Part shown: positions 1 to 9,094 of the stretch, in pieces
Position numbering within the stretch: the stretch's first letter is position 1
Layout of the letters: every line of letters begins with the position of its first letter
NCBI GenBank assembly: GCA_044374295.1
Contig: JBILOU010000001.1
Coordinates: 51,207-115,206, forward strand
Length of the DNA: 64,000 bases
Reading direction: 5' to 3'
Source: CAIZGX01 sp044374295
GTDB lineage: Bacteria > Bacteroidota > Bacteroidia > Flavobacteriales_D > Sanyastnellaceae
Notes under the pieces: generated by a model
The model's database searches: none
What the model was told of the DNA's origin: nothing
The model's input: the letters and a program-made list of their open reading frames with translations, nothing else
Made by a program: the position numbers and the translations under genes

Positions 1-543
1 ATTTTAGGAATTGATCCAGGTACCAGCATTTTAGGGTATGGTGTAATTCGTGTGGAAGATAAAAAAATGTCGCTCTTGTCTATGGATGTTGTTCGTTTGG
101 ACAAGATTTCCGATCATGCGTTGAAGCTCGAAAAAATATTCACCCGTTGTGTCGAAATTATTGAAGAGTTCCATCCAGATGAGCTCGCCATTGAAGCACC
201 GTTTTTCGGCAAGAATGTTCAGTCTATGTTGAAATTGGGAAGAGCGCAAGGCGTAGCTATTGCTGCTGCGCTCAGCCACAAACTCTCAGTTGTGGAATAC
301 GCTCCCCGAAAAATAAAACAAAGCATTACAGGAAACGGTAACGCCTCGAAAGAGCAGGTTGCAGCTATGCTTCAGCAAATCTTAAAAATCAAGCAAGCCG
401 ACATGCCGAAGAAAATGGATGCGACAGATGGAGTTGCCGCCGCTGTGTGCCATTATTTTCAGACCAGTTCACCTCCCGCAGCAAAAGGGAATTATAAAAG
501 CTGGGACTCCTTTCTCAAGAGCAATCCCGAACGAATTCGATAG
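1..543 (+). CDS. ruvC: RuvC, crossover junction endodeoxyribonuclease (5'-truncated by window edge)
   Basis: RuvC is the Holliday-junction resolvase that cuts junctions held by RuvAB. The reading frame is open from base 1, so only the first few codons lie outside the window. The first visible residues, ILGIDPGT, form the RNase H-fold strand carrying the first catalytic Asp. The second acidic residue is in LAIEAPFFGKN, and the C-terminal acidic pair region is DATDGVAAAVCHYF. The segment KQSITGNGNASKEQV is the conserved DNA-contacting region. About 180 residues are visible, close to the full family length. The gene is followed by an 80-base gap that contains the promoter of the next gene. The assignment is firm; only the start codon is missing. 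Confidence 0.96.
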   Translation: MLGIDPGTSILGYGVIRVEDKKMSLLSMDVVRLDKISDHALKLEKIFTRCVEIIEEFHPDELAIEAPFFGKNVQSMLKLGRAQGVAIAAALSHKLSVVEYAPRKIKQSITGNGNASKEQVAAMLQQILKIKQADMPKKMDATDGVAAAVCHYFQTSSPPAAKGNYKSWDSFLKSNPERIR

Positions 544-587
544 AATTCCGCCTTATCTAATTCTATAATAATTAGAAATTATTAATC

Positions 588-618
588 TTGTTTGTTTAAT
601 AGCTATACCCTATTTTTG
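588..618 (+). promoter_or_regulatory. Bacteroidota-type promoter, -33 TTG and -7 TATTTTTG
   Basis: TTG at 588-590 is followed by 20 bases and then TATTTTTG at 611-618, matching the Bacteroidota primary sigma consensus TTG-N17-23-TAnnTTTG. With the usual spacing, transcription would begin near base 622, two bases before the ATG at 624. The mRNA would then have essentially no 5' leader. The motif match is seen directly; the start site is inferred. Confidence 0.7.
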
Positions 619-623
619 AGCAA

Positions 624-3600
624 ATGCTAATCCGAGCTTTAATTACATTACTACTGCTTTGCACATTTCAAATGCAGTCCCTTTCTCAAGTGCTTGGCAT
701 TCCACTTTATTCATGGGATTTCGCTGGTGGACTCCCGGAAACATGGACCAACGGAAGTTCAACCAATATTGGGATTTGGGAATACCGGGGACCGAATACC
801 CTTCCAAGTAACGCTATTACTTCAAGAGGTTCGTGTGCAGGAGGAAGCTCGGCATTTAATTCAGTAACCCAGAGCAACGGGTTTATGATTTTCGATTCGA
901 ATTATTGGGATGATAATGACAATCAATGCGGTGGATTTGGAACAGGACTTGATCCGGGTCCGCATACTGCTTGGCTTATTTCGAATTCGTTTTCATTAAT
1001 TGGGGTAACCGGAGCGGTAGTAACATACCAACAACAATTCAGAAATTACAGCTCAACAATTAAAGTTCAATATTCCATTGATAACGGAACAACATGGGCA
1101 GATATGATTACCCAGACGGATTTCCCTTCTGCAACAGCAGAATGGAAATCAGCAACTTTTCCTGTTTCTGCAATTGGACAAACAAACGTCAAACTCCGTT
1201 TTCTTTACTCAGGAAGTTATTACCACTGGGCCATTGACGACATTACCGTTTTCAAACCGAGCATAAACAACCTTTCAATTAACAACACAAGGTACACGAC
1301 ATTTGGTAATACATCTCCTGTTCCACCTAATGATTTCCACGATTTACCTTATGATCGTTATCCAAAAACGATGCTTGTACCTTTCAAATTCAACGCGAAA
1401 GCAACAAACATCGGAAGCGCAACACAAACTGCAACCAATCTTAACGTCAAGGTCCTCAATGCAGCAAACATTGCGCTGTATAACCAAACTACAGCCAACA
1501 CCAATGTTGTCGCCGGAGCGACAGGGAATTACACTTTAACAACAGGATTTACACCAAGCACCACTACAGGTTATTTCAGAATAGCTTATCAAATAAATCA
1601 GACACAAACAGATGAAGCTCCTTCGAACAATAGAGATACGCTAGACTACTTTGTCACCGACTATCAATATGCTCGTGACGAAGGGCCAATGGAAGATGAG
1701 TTTACACCGAGCGCCCTATACGCTGGTCAAATATATCAGGTTGGAAATATTTTTCAAGGAAGATCAAATACTGTGAAGTGTAGTTCTATTGCTGTGGCTG
1801 TTGGACCTGGAACAGCTATAGGCACTACTATTCAAGCAAAAATATACAGAACAGATTTCACCAATCTGCAAGCAACATCGGTTGTTTATCCTGTAAACGC
1901 CTGGGATATAAACGCACTCGGCGAACAAAAGCTGATTACGCTTCAACTATCAACCCCTTTGCAATTGTTGGTTGATAGCATTTACATCGTAATGGTAGAA
2001 AACACCGTGGGTTCACAAGCATTTAAAGTTTGTAGAAGCGGAGCGGCAATTGACCAAACAAGCTTCGTACGCTATCCTGAAAACAACGGATTATTCTTCA
2101 TGGCTAAAATGCCTGTGGTTCGAATGAACTTGTTCACCTTGGCGCAATCTGCTGGTTGCATGAATCCTCTTGCAAACAACTACATACCTACGGCAACAAT
2201 TGATGACGGATCATGCGATATTCCGGGTTGCATTTACCCCGCTTCTTCAAACTACAATCCGAATGCGACTTGGTATGATGGCTCATGCGTAGTCAATGGA
2301 TGCACAATTCCAACGGCATGCAATTATTCAATGATAGCAACTGTTGATGACGGCTCGTGTATACTTCCAATAACCTATTACGCAGATTCCGATTCGGATA
2401 CTTTTGGAAATTTAAATTCAACAATATCCGCGTGCTCTCAGCCTTCAGGATATGTAACCAATTCCACCGACTGCAACGACGGCAACAATTCGGTTTATCC
2501 TAATGCCTTAGAAGTTTGTAACACATTCGATGACGATTGCGATGGCCTCACAAATGAAGGAATCACATTCGTTACTTACTACGCAGACAACGATGGTGAT
2601 GGATTTGGAAATCCGAATTCTAGCTTGAGTGCATGCACACCACCAGTCGGTTATGTTACCAACAACGGTGATTGCAATGATGCGAATGTCAATATTAAAC
2701 CTGGCGCTGTAGAATTATGCAACTTAGTTGACGACAATTGCAACGGACAAATCAACGAAGGTCTTGTATTCGTGAATTACTATATCGATACCGATCAAGA
2801 TGGATTCGGTGCTGGAACGCCAACCAATTCATGTACGCCTATTTTCGGCAATTACGTAATAAACAATTTAGACTGCAACAATAACAACGCGAACATTCGA
2901 CCCAACGCTAGTGAACTTTGTAATTCAATAGACGACAATTGTAATAATCTGATTGATGACGGACTTACGTTCGTTAATTATTACATCGACTCTGACGGAG
3001 ATGGTTTCGGGGCGGGAATTGCAACGAATGCATGTATCAGCCCAGGGGCAGGATACGCGACGAACAATACCGATTGTAACAATTTCAACGCTGACATTCG
3101 TCCAAATGCAATTGAGTCTTGCAATGGTATAGATGACAACTGCAACTATGCCATCGATGATGGAATTCAATTTTTGAATTATTACCTCGACGTTGACCAC
3201 GACGGGTATTATCTCTCAATTGTAAACGCATGTGCCTCTCCCGGAATCAATTATTCAACAAGTGGTTCCGTATTCGGAGACTGCAATGACAACAATTTCA
3301 GCATAAATGCTGGCGCCCAGGAAATTTGCGGAAACTTCATTGATGAAAACTGCGATGGGCTTGATCCCACTTGTATTATTCTTGGGTGCACAAATCCAAT
3401 TGCAATAAATTTCAACGCCAATGCAAACCAAGATGATGGTAGTTGTCTAATCGCTGGATGTACGGACCCGAATGCAGACAACTTCAATCCGCAAGCGAAC
3501 AATTTCGACAACTCATGCATCTATTACGGATGTATTGATCCTTTCGCAAATAACTTCGACCCTTCGGCAAATACTAATGATTTCAGCTGTGAATACAACA

Positions 3601-6600
3601 CCGCAGCAATATCAGTTTCTGATGTTTCGCTCTGCCAAAACGAATCAATCACTGTTTATAATCAAACATTATTTTCCTCAAACGACTCTTGTGAAATTCA
3701 CTTTGGAGACGGGACTGTGTTGAACACATGCAATTCCAATTACACACACAGTTATGTCGAGCCGGGAGAATATGTAATTGAATTTATCTATTTCCAAGGA
3801 AATACATCTTCTTTCGCCTCGTCAGATTTAATTTCGGTAAATCAATTACCTGAAAGCGCTTCAATTTCATTGAACTTCCCTGAATTGAGTTTGAACTTCA
3901 ACCAAATTGATACCTTCGAATGGATTTTCAACGGAGTAACCACCGACATAACTGATGCAACATTTAACGCATCCACAAACTATTCTTCTGATGGATTTTT
4001 TCGCGTTAAACTAACAAACGAATTCAGTTGCGAAACCTATACAGATTCAATCTACTTTGTTCTCCCAAAATATACCTACAATCAGTCCAATCCGTGTGGA
4101 CCCAACGAGGTGATTTTTGAAAACATCACAACTGCGAGCCAACAGCTAGATTGCCATTTTGAGAACTCAAATCTTCCGGGAAATACTTTCGCATCGCCAT
4201 ACACCTATTTCATGGGTGCTCCCGAAACCTTCACTGTCTCTCAAGTATGTTCAGCATTCGGAAATAATTACTATTCAGTCAACGATGAACTTATAGAATC
4301 TTATGACATCCCTGTTGCTCCGATATTGTCATATGCCTCCAATACTGTTCAGGTAACCAACACTAGCGGATATCAAATACAATGGTTTCTGAATAACACC
4401 CCACTCGAATTAAATACTTCTGATCAGAGTGTAAACACCTTCTTCAATAACAATTTCCAAAATGGAAACTACGCTGCGGTTTACACGAACGAATTCGGAT
4501 GTACTTCCGATACCGGTTATTATTTCGTCATAGAAATAAACGCAAGCGCAACAATCGACGCAGGTTGCTACCCACTGAATACCACCATCGTAAACAATAC
4601 TTCTACGAATGCAGGCATTCAATGTGAAATTTTAATTCCTGGAATGGACTATACCCCAATTGTCGGAAGTTTCAATTACACATTTCTTGATCCAGGAGTA
4701 TACGAGCCCTTAATCTATTGTTATTCTGGAACCAACTCGAACACCTACACCGTCGATCCTATTACAGTTTATAATCATCCCTTAGCTCCGCAACTTTCTT
4801 CAGTGTACGGACAAGTTACCCTTTCAAATAATTCAGCGGGCAACTCGGTGCAATGGAATTTAGATGGAAGTATTTTAAATGAATCTGCCGATTCTATTTC
4901 AACCTATATAAATGGAATTTATAACAATGGATATTATTCAGCAACCTATACCGATTCGAATGGTTGTTCTACATCGAGCGACTCTTTGTTGGTTATTCAA
5001 CCACGTTATGAAATAATCCCTGGTGCGGGATGCAGTCCTTTAATAGCGGTTCTTTCAAATACCACAGACCCCATAGATGGATTGACATGCGTCATTAACG
5101 ACGGACTTGGTGGTCAAAACATTCCATTTAATTTGACGGTTGATTTAACATATTTCGATGCCGGCAATTTCGCTCCTGAAATGACTTGCTCTGTTGGAAG
5201 TGATTTCGGCATCTACACAGACACAATCGTTCAAGTTTATCCCGATCCTGTTTCAACGGAGCTCACCTACAGCGGTGGTTTAATCACAGCCATTGACTTA
5301 CCTAGCTCGAGTTCTATTTCCTGGACTCTAAATGGCGTTGGTCTAAATATAAATTCAAACCCGTTCAACATAGGCCAAAATCAATTGAGCGGTTATTTCT
5401 ATGGGACTATCACAAATGAGTTCGGATGTACTTCGAACACCGACAGCCTACTGCAAATTTTCCCTTCTTTCGACTTAAGTCAGACGCAAGGTTGTGGGCC
5501 ATTAAATATTCAAGCCAACAACACATCTCCTTCCTTTAACGGAATGACTTGTGTACTTCAATCGAATGGAGTTGATTACCCAATTGACAACTTCACCACT
5601 TTAAACTATTCAACCGAGGGTGCATATAACACCTCATTAACTTGCTCTCTTGACGGTTCAATTTTCACAGCATCAGGTCCTTCTGTAACAGTGTTTCCGA
5701 ATGCGCCTACACCTGTGCTATCTTGGGCCTACGGGGCTGTCTTATGTTCGAATTGCAGTGGCCTTTCAACCCAATATTTCCTTGAAGACATTGCATTCGC
5801 TCAAGGCTCAACGGCTGTAAGCACGCTTCAAAATGGTGTTTATCAAAACGGCTATTATACCGCACAATCTTCTTCGGCTCAAGGTTGTTTATCTTCTGTT
5901 TCCTTACCTGTTTTAGTGATACAGCCTGTCTTGAATTTCACTCCTAGTGAAGGTTGTGCTCCCCTTCAATCGACATTTGTTAATTCAACTGATTACGTTG
6001 AAGGACTTTCTTGCGAACTCTTCTTAGGTAACGGAAGCGGAAACATTCCGCTATCTTATTTGGAAACATACAGCTACAGTTATTCAAATCCGAATACCTA
6101 TTCGCCCTATCTTTCTTGCACCGCAGGAAACACAGTTGCCAACAGTCCTTCTGCTTCTTTGGTTGTAAATGGAGGAACAACACCAGAGCTAATTTTCGAC
6201 GCCGGATTTGTCAATTGCGCCAATTGCGCTAATCAGGACAACATTACTTGGATTATCGATGGAACATTAACGATTGATTCAATTTCAAGTGTGGCAGATT
6301 CTCTCGGTTCTTTCTTCTCCTGCGACTACACAAATGAATTCGGATGCATTGCAAACTCCTTTATTGTATCAGTGATAGAAGAAGACGTTTCAACATTTAA
6401 CCTATTCCCTAACCCTGTAAGAGCTCAACTAAATATAACTGGACTTGCTCAAACGAGCACCCTTGAGATTCGCGACGCTCAAGGCAGGTTGGTGTACCAA
6501 GATCTTGGAAGGGGAGCCTCAAGAACAATCAACACTTCCGAATTCTCCAACGGGTTCTATACAATTACAGAAACTTCGTCTAAAATATTCCGAAGTGGCA

Positions 6601-6620
6601 CGCTTTTAGTAAAACATTAG
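624..6620 (+). CDS. Giant secreted T9SS type A protein with MopE-like, Cys-rich and PKD-like repeats
   Basis: This 1998-residue protein is predicted to be exported by Sec and then secreted or surface-anchored by the type IX system. Residues 1-22 are a signal peptide ending SLSQ. About 27-212 is a MAM/choice-of-anchor-J-like jelly-roll domain. About 512-584 holds three repeats of form GC-x2-P-x2-N-Y, ending DDGSC. About 585-917 holds five MopE-type putative metal-binding repeats (DxDxDGFG, then DCND, then DDNCNG). About 922-990 holds three more GC-x2-P repeats. About 1004-1915 is six PKD/Ig-like units of about 155 residues. The final 75 residues are a T9SS type A sorting domain (FNLFPNP start, KIFRSGTLLVKH end). 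The exact role is unknown; an adhesin or matrix protein is likely. Confidence 0.88.
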   Translation: MLIRALITLLLLCTFQMQSLSQVLGIPLYSWDFAGGLPETWTNGSSTNIGIWEYRGPNTLPSNAITSRGSCAGGSSAFNSVTQSNGFMIFDSNYWDDNDNQCGGFGTGLDPGPHTAWLISNSFSLIGVTGAVVTYQQQFRNYSSTIKVQYSIDNGTTWADMITQTDFPSATAEWKSATFPVSAIGQTNVKLRFLYSGSYYHWAIDDITVFKPSINNLSINNTRYTTFGNTSPVPPNDFHDLPYDRYPKTMLVPFKFNAKATNIGSATQTATNLNVKVLNAANIALYNQTTANTNVVAGATGNYTLTTGFTPSTTTGYFRIAYQINQTQTDEAPSNNRDTLDYFVTDYQYARDEGPMEDEFTPSALYAGQIYQVGNIFQGRSNTVKCSSIAVAVGPGTAIGTTIQAKIYRTDFTNLQATSVVYPVNAWDINALGEQKLITLQLSTPLQLLVDSIYIVMVENTVGSQAFKVCRSGAAIDQTSFVRYPENNGLFFMAKMPVVRMNLFTLAQSAGCMNPLANNYIPTATIDDGSCDIPGCIYPASSNYNPNATWYDGSCVVNGCTIPTACNYSMIATVDDGSCILPITYYADSDSDTFGNLNSTISACSQPSGYVTNSTDCNDGNNSVYPNALEVCNTFDDDCDGLTNEGITFVTYYADNDGDGFGNPNSSLSACTPPVGYVTNNGDCNDANVNIKPGAVELCNLVDDNCNGQINEGLVFVNYYIDTDQDGFGAGTPTNSCTPIFGNYVINNLDCNNNNANIRPNASELCNSIDDNCNNLIDDGLTFVNYYIDSDGDGFGAGIATNACISPGAGYATNNTDCNNFNADIRPNAIESCNGIDDNCNYAIDDGIQFLNYYLDVDHDGYYLSIVNACASPGINYSTSGSVFGDCNDNNFSINAGAQEICGNFIDENCDGLDPTCIILGCTNPIAINFNANANQDDGSCLIAGCTDPNADNFNPQANNFDNSCIYYGCIDPFANNFDPSANTNDFSCEYNTAAISVSDVSLCQNESITVYNQTLFSSNDSCEIHFGDGTVLNTCNSNYTHSYVEPGEYVIEFIYFQGNTSSFASSDLISVNQLPESASISLNFPELSLNFNQIDTFEWIFNGVTTDITDATFNASTNYSSDGFFRVKLTNEFSCETYTDSIYFVLPKYTYNQSNPCGPNEVIFENITTASQQLDCHFENSNLPGNTFASPYTYFMGAPETFTVSQVCSAFGNNYYSVNDELIESYDIPVAPILSYASNTVQVTNTSGYQIQWFLNNTPLELNTSDQSVNTFFNNNFQNGNYAAVYTNEFGCTSDTGYYFVIEINASATIDAGCYPLNTTIVNNTSTNAGIQCEILIPGMDYTPIVGSFNYTFLDPGVYEPLIYCYSGTNSNTYTVDPITVYNHPLAPQLSSVYGQVTLSNNSAGNSVQWNLDGSILNESADSISTYINGIYNNGYYSATYTDSNGCSTSSDSLLVIQPRYEIIPGAGCSPLIAVLSNTTDPIDGLTCVINDGLGGQNIPFNLTVDLTYFDAGNFAPEMTCSVGSDFGIYTDTIVQVYPDPVSTELTYSGGLITAIDLPSSSSISWTLNGVGLNINSNPFNIGQNQLSGYFYGTITNEFGCTSNTDSLLQIFPSFDLSQTQGCGPLNIQANNTSPSFNGMTCVLQSNGVDYPIDNFTTLNYSTEGAYNTSLTCSLDGSIFTASGPSVTVFPNAPTPVLSWAYGAVLCSNCSGLSTQYFLEDIAFAQGSTAVSTLQNGVYQNGYYTAQSSSAQGCLSSVSLPVLVIQPVLNFTPSEGCAPLQSTFVNSTDYVEGLSCELFLGNGSGNIPLSYLETYSYSYSNPNTYSPYLSCTAGNTVANSPSASLVVNGGTTPELIFDAGFVNCANCANQDNITWIIDGTLTIDSISSVADSLGSFFSCDYTNEFGCIANSFIVSVIEEDVSTFNLFPNPVRAQLNITGLAQTSTLEIRDAQGRLVYQDLGRGASRTINTSEFSNGFYTITETSSKIFRSGTLLVKH
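2154..2375 (+). repeat. Three GC-x2-P-x2-NY...DDGSC protein repeats
   Basis: Three consecutive repeats of about 24 codons each encode a Gly-Cys-x-x-Pro start, an Asn-Tyr (or Asn-Asn-Tyr) centre and a DDGSC or YDGSC end. The paired cysteines and the acidic end suggest a small disulfide-closed, cation-binding loop. They directly precede the MopE-like block. Confidence 0.8.
2376..3374 (+). repeat. Five MopE-like putative metal-binding repeats
   Basis: There are five tandem repeats of about 66 codons. Each begins YYxDxDxDxFG (a calcium-loop-like Asp ladder), continues with a cysteine and DCND or DCNN, and closes with xxCNxxDDNCN and an acidic or glycine turn. This is the motif annotated in databases as the putative metal-binding motif of MopE-like proteins. 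The fifth copy is diverged (YYLDVDHDGYY, ending DENCDGLDPTC). Confidence 0.85.
3384..3599 (+). repeat. Second block of three GC-x2-P...SC protein repeats
   Basis: Three repeats again carry Gly-Cys-x-x-Pro, an Asn-Phe centre and an acidic Ser-Cys end (DDGSC, FDNSC, NDFSC). They are homologous to the block at 2154-2375, so the MopE-like repeats are flanked on both sides by the same repeat family. Confidence 0.78.
3633..6347 (+). repeat. Six degenerate PKD/Ig-like units, period 154-157 codons
   Basis: Anchor cysteines at codons 1004, 1158, 1315, 1470, 1624 and 1778 recur every 154-157 codons (for example NPCGPNEV, GCYPLNTT, GCSPLIAV, GCGPLNIQ, GCAPLQST). Each unit has a conserved N-T/N-S segment, a second C, an aromatic-G-x-Y strand, then a W-x-L/I-x-G strand, and usually closes with TNEFGC. 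Only the first unit keeps a clear PKD FGDG motif. Confidence 0.75.
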
Positions 6621-6667
6621 CGACTTTTAAAAATCTTACCGATATTTGAAAACTAACAATCAACAAT

Positions 6668-7078
6668 ATGAAAATCAATTTTACCCTTTTTGCTGCAGTG
6701 GCCTTCTTCTTAGGTCTTGCTGGATGTGCTGAAGCGCAGCCTGGAAAAATCACAACTTTCGGAGCTCCAATGTTGACTCCAAATGAAACGGAACACAATT
6801 ACGGTCAAGTAAAAAAAGGTTCTGATGGAAATTGCACTTTTGAATTGTCAAATACAGGTGATCAAAATCTAATCATTAGTTCTTGCCAAGGTTCTTGCGG
6901 ATGTACAACTCCGAAGTGTGACCCAAACACCACCATTGAACCAGGAAAAAGTGTTTCAATTACAGTTCATTACGACACAAACAGAATGGGGCCATTCACC
7001 AAAACAGTTATGGTTAATTGGAATAACCCAGAAGCAAAACCAACCGTGTTAACGATCAAAGGTGAAGTCATCGAATAA
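6668..7078 (+). CDS. DUF1573 domain protein, exported (possible lipoprotein)
   Basis: This 136-residue exported protein has an N-terminal hydrophobic segment followed by LAGCAEAQ, which could be either a lipobox (LAGC) or a signal peptidase I site. The mature part is a single DUF1573 immunoglobulin-like domain (ASH/MSP-related). It contains HNYGQVKKGSDGNCTFELSN and the four-cysteine strand SCQGSCGCTTPKC, and ends with a typical KGEVIE strand. DUF1573 proteins are common in Bacteroidota; no biochemical role is established. A second copy follows 18 bases downstream, so the two are probably co-transcribed tandem paralogues. Confidence 0.85.
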   Translation: MKINFTLFAAVAFFLGLAGCAEAQPGKITTFGAPMLTPNETEHNYGQVKKGSDGNCTFELSNTGDQNLIISSCQGSCGCTTPKCDPNTTIEPGKSVSITVHYDTNRMGPFTKTVMVNWNNPEAKPTVLTIKGEVIE

Positions 7079-7096
7079 TTTTAATTAATACTCAAA

Positions 7097-7558
7097 ATGA
7101 AAAAAGTAATTTTCTCTTTAGCTATTGCAATCGGATTTGGAATCGCTGCAAATGCACAGACACAACTAGTAACTGGTCCAGCTATAACAGTTGACAAAGA
7201 AGTTCACGACTACGGCACAGTTGCTTTCGGTGGAAACGGTGCTTGTGAATTTAAAGTAACCAACTCAGGAACTGAACCATTGACTTTAAGTAAGTGCAAA
7301 GGATCTTGCGGATGTACAGTTCCAACTTGTGATACTACTCCAATCTTACCAGGTGGTTCTTCTATCATTCAAGTGAAATACGATACAAAACGTCCTGGCC
7401 CTATCAACAAATCAGTAACCATCAACTCTAACGCGGTTAATGAGCCTGTTAAAGTTGTACGTATCAAAGGAAACGTTGAGCCAGATCCAAACGCTCCTGC
7501 TCCAGGAACACCAGGTGGTGCGCCAGTGAAGGAACAAGGCGGTGCTCCAAACAACTAA
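7097..7558 (+). CDS. DUF1573 domain protein, secreted paralogue
   Basis: This 153-residue protein has a clean signal peptide (residues 1-20, ending NAQ). One DUF1573 domain is closely similar to that of the upstream gene, keeping HDYGTVAFGGNGACEF and the cysteine cluster KGSCGCTVPTC. It adds a Pro/Gly/Ala-rich tail of about 25 residues (DPNAPAPGTPGG...) that the paralogue lacks. Codon use favours GGT, GCT and AAC, suggesting good expression. The gene ends at a strong bidirectional terminator shared with the convergent psd operon. The role is unknown. Confidence 0.85.
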   Translation: MKKVIFSLAIAIGFGIAANAQTQLVTGPAITVDKEVHDYGTVAFGGNGACEFKVTNSGTEPLTLSKCKGSCGCTVPTCDTTPILPGGSSIIQVKYDTKRPGPINKSVTINSNAVNEPVKVVRIKGNVEPDPNAPAPGTPGGAPVKEQGGAPNN

Positions 7559-7580
7559 GAAAAAGTCTTATCATAAAAAA

Positions 7581-7608
7581 AGGTCTGAACATGTTCAGAC
7601 CTTTTTTT
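7581..7608. terminator. Bidirectional rho-independent terminator
   Basis: A perfect 22-base palindrome (7581-7602; arm AGGTCTGAAC) is flanked by A7 on the left and T7 on the right. It sits between the convergent DUF1573 gene and psd, so it can terminate both transcripts. Confidence 0.88.
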
Positions 7609-7624
7609 ATTCCTAGAATCTCGA

Positions 7625-8281
7625 TTATTTCCAACGAGCAATTACCGTTTCGTTTCCTTTCGTTACGTTGTCTATATTCGCTACAATCTCAGTTCCTAAT
7701 GGGAAATACAAATCAACGCGACTTCCGAATTTGATAAAACCAAACTGATCGTTTGCATTCAATTTATCACCCTCATTCACATACCAAACAATTCGTCTAG
7801 CCACAGCTCCAGCTACTTGACGAAGCAACACATCCTTTCCAGGAGCGTGTTCAACCACAACTGTTGTACGCTCATTCTCTGTGCTACTTTTTGGGTGCCA
7901 AGCCACCAAAAACAATCCAGGGTGATACTTAAAATACTTCACTACCCCAGAACAAGGCGTCCAGTTCGCATGAACATTCAATGGCGACATAAAAATCGAA
8001 ACTTGAATACGCTTACCTTGAAAATACTCCGGCTCTTCCACTTCTTCGATAACGACAACCTTTCCATCGCATGGAGCAACCAATTCGTTTTCCTTGGCAC
8101 GATTCACACGATTTGGCAAACGGAAAAACTGTAAGAAAAGTAAGAAGACTATTCCGCAAGCCACAGCCGTCAAGATCCATATTAAAGCCATGTCGAACAA
8201 CAAAAATGCGCCTCCAACAAGCATGGTCGAAATCAATAAAGTTCCACCTAAAATTTTAAAGCCCTCTTTATGTATAGTCAT
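7625..8281 (-). CDS. psd: Phosphatidylserine decarboxylase (short, archaeal-type proenzyme)
   Basis: The enzyme converts phosphatidylserine to phosphatidylethanolamine in the inner membrane. At 218 residues it is the short archaeal/Bacteroidota form, with two N-terminal hydrophobic segments (about 13-50). The catalytic region contains VHANWTPCSGVV and the autocleavage site KFGSRVDLYFP. Cleavage between Gly186 and Ser187 would create the pyruvoyl group. It is the last gene of rsfS-ftsH-cdsA-psd and starts one base after the cdsA stop, so translation is probably coupled. The pairing with CdsA, which makes its upstream precursor CDP-diacylglycerol, supports the function. Confidence 0.93.
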   Translation of the reverse strand: MTIHKEGFKILGGTLLISTMLVGGAFLLFDMALIWILTAVACGIVFLLFLQFFRLPNRVNRAKENELVAPCDGKVVVIEEVEEPEYFQGKRIQVSIFMSPLNVHANWTPCSGVVKYFKYHPGLFLVAWHPKSSTENERTTVVVEHAPGKDVLLRQVAGAVARRIVWYVNEGDKLNANDQFGFIKFGSRVDLYFPLGTEIVANIDNVTKGNETVIARWK

Positions 8282-8282
8282 A

Positions 8283-9092
8283 TCAAAACAAAATCAAATA
8301 AATAATAACTAGTGGCAATGCAATTAGCAATCCATCGAAACGATCCAAAACACCACCGTGACCGGGCAACAATTTCCCTGAATCCTTAACACCCTTAATA
8401 CGCTTGATTTGTGATTCGATTAAATCACCAATATTCGCAAAGACTGCAACAATTGAAGCAATAGCCACCCAATCTGTTTGGCTGAATGAATTCGGCATCA
8501 ATGAATACAGAAAATACCCTGATAAAATTGCGCTTACCATTCCACCGAATAAACCTTCCCACGTCTTTTTTGGAGAAACAGCCTCAAGCAACTTATGCTT
8601 TCCGAAAAACTTACCAAAGAAATAGGCTCCCGTATCATTGGCCCACAAGATTAAGAAAAATCCAAAAGGAAGTCGAGCATCAAAGTCACCATTAATCTTA
8701 CTTAAAAATACAAGAAGTGCAAAGGGAACAACGGTATAAATAAAACCCATTAAAATGGTAGAGGTGTCAAGAATAAAACTTGCGCTCACCTTCATCATTT
8801 CGACCGAAAGAAACAACAACCATAAAACAGGCACAACAAGCATCCATCGCCAGTCTGTTCCATAAACCATGGTTGAAGCAGCTGTTAAATAGAGTATAAT
8901 CGCTAATCCTAAACCGGCTCTTCTTTGAAAGCGCTTCATCTGAGGATTAACCAATCTCACAAATTCTTGAAAACCTTTCGCCGCGAAAAATCCAAACAAC
9001 ACCGTAAATGGCAAAAGCCCTGCAAATGCAGAGCCTACTACCACCAGACTAAAAACAAGTCCGACTAATGTTCTCAATAACAAATTACTCAC
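8283..9092 (-). CDS. cdsA: Phosphatidate cytidylyltransferase
   Basis: CdsA makes CDP-diacylglycerol from CTP and phosphatidic acid, the branch point of phospholipid synthesis. The protein has 269 residues with about seven to eight hydrophobic segments. The CdsA signature sits near the C-terminus: SQIKRIKGVKDSGKLLPGH followed by GGVLDRFDG, with the K-D, PGHGG and D-R-x-D residues that bind CTP and metal. It lies two bases after ftsH and one base before psd. Confidence 0.95.
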   Translation of the reverse strand: MSNLLLRTLVGLVFSLVVVGSAFAGLLPFTVLFGFFAAKGFQEFVRLVNPQMKRFQRRAGLGLAIILYLTAASTMVYGTDWRWMLVVPVLWLLFLSVEMMKVSASFILDTSTILMGFIYTVVPFALLVFLSKINGDFDARLPFGFFLILWANDTGAYFFGKFFGKHKLLEAVSPKKTWEGLFGGMVSAILSGYFLYSLMPNSFSQTDWVAIASIVAVFANIGDLIESQIKRIKGVKDSGKLLPGHGGVLDRFDGLLIALPLVIIYLILF

Positions 9093-9094
9093 AC

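Noticed and set aside
2376..3374. Regular repeats suggestive of a CRISPR-like or minisatellite array
   Set aside because: The repeats are conserved at protein level with varied codons and no spacers; they encode MopE-like motifs.
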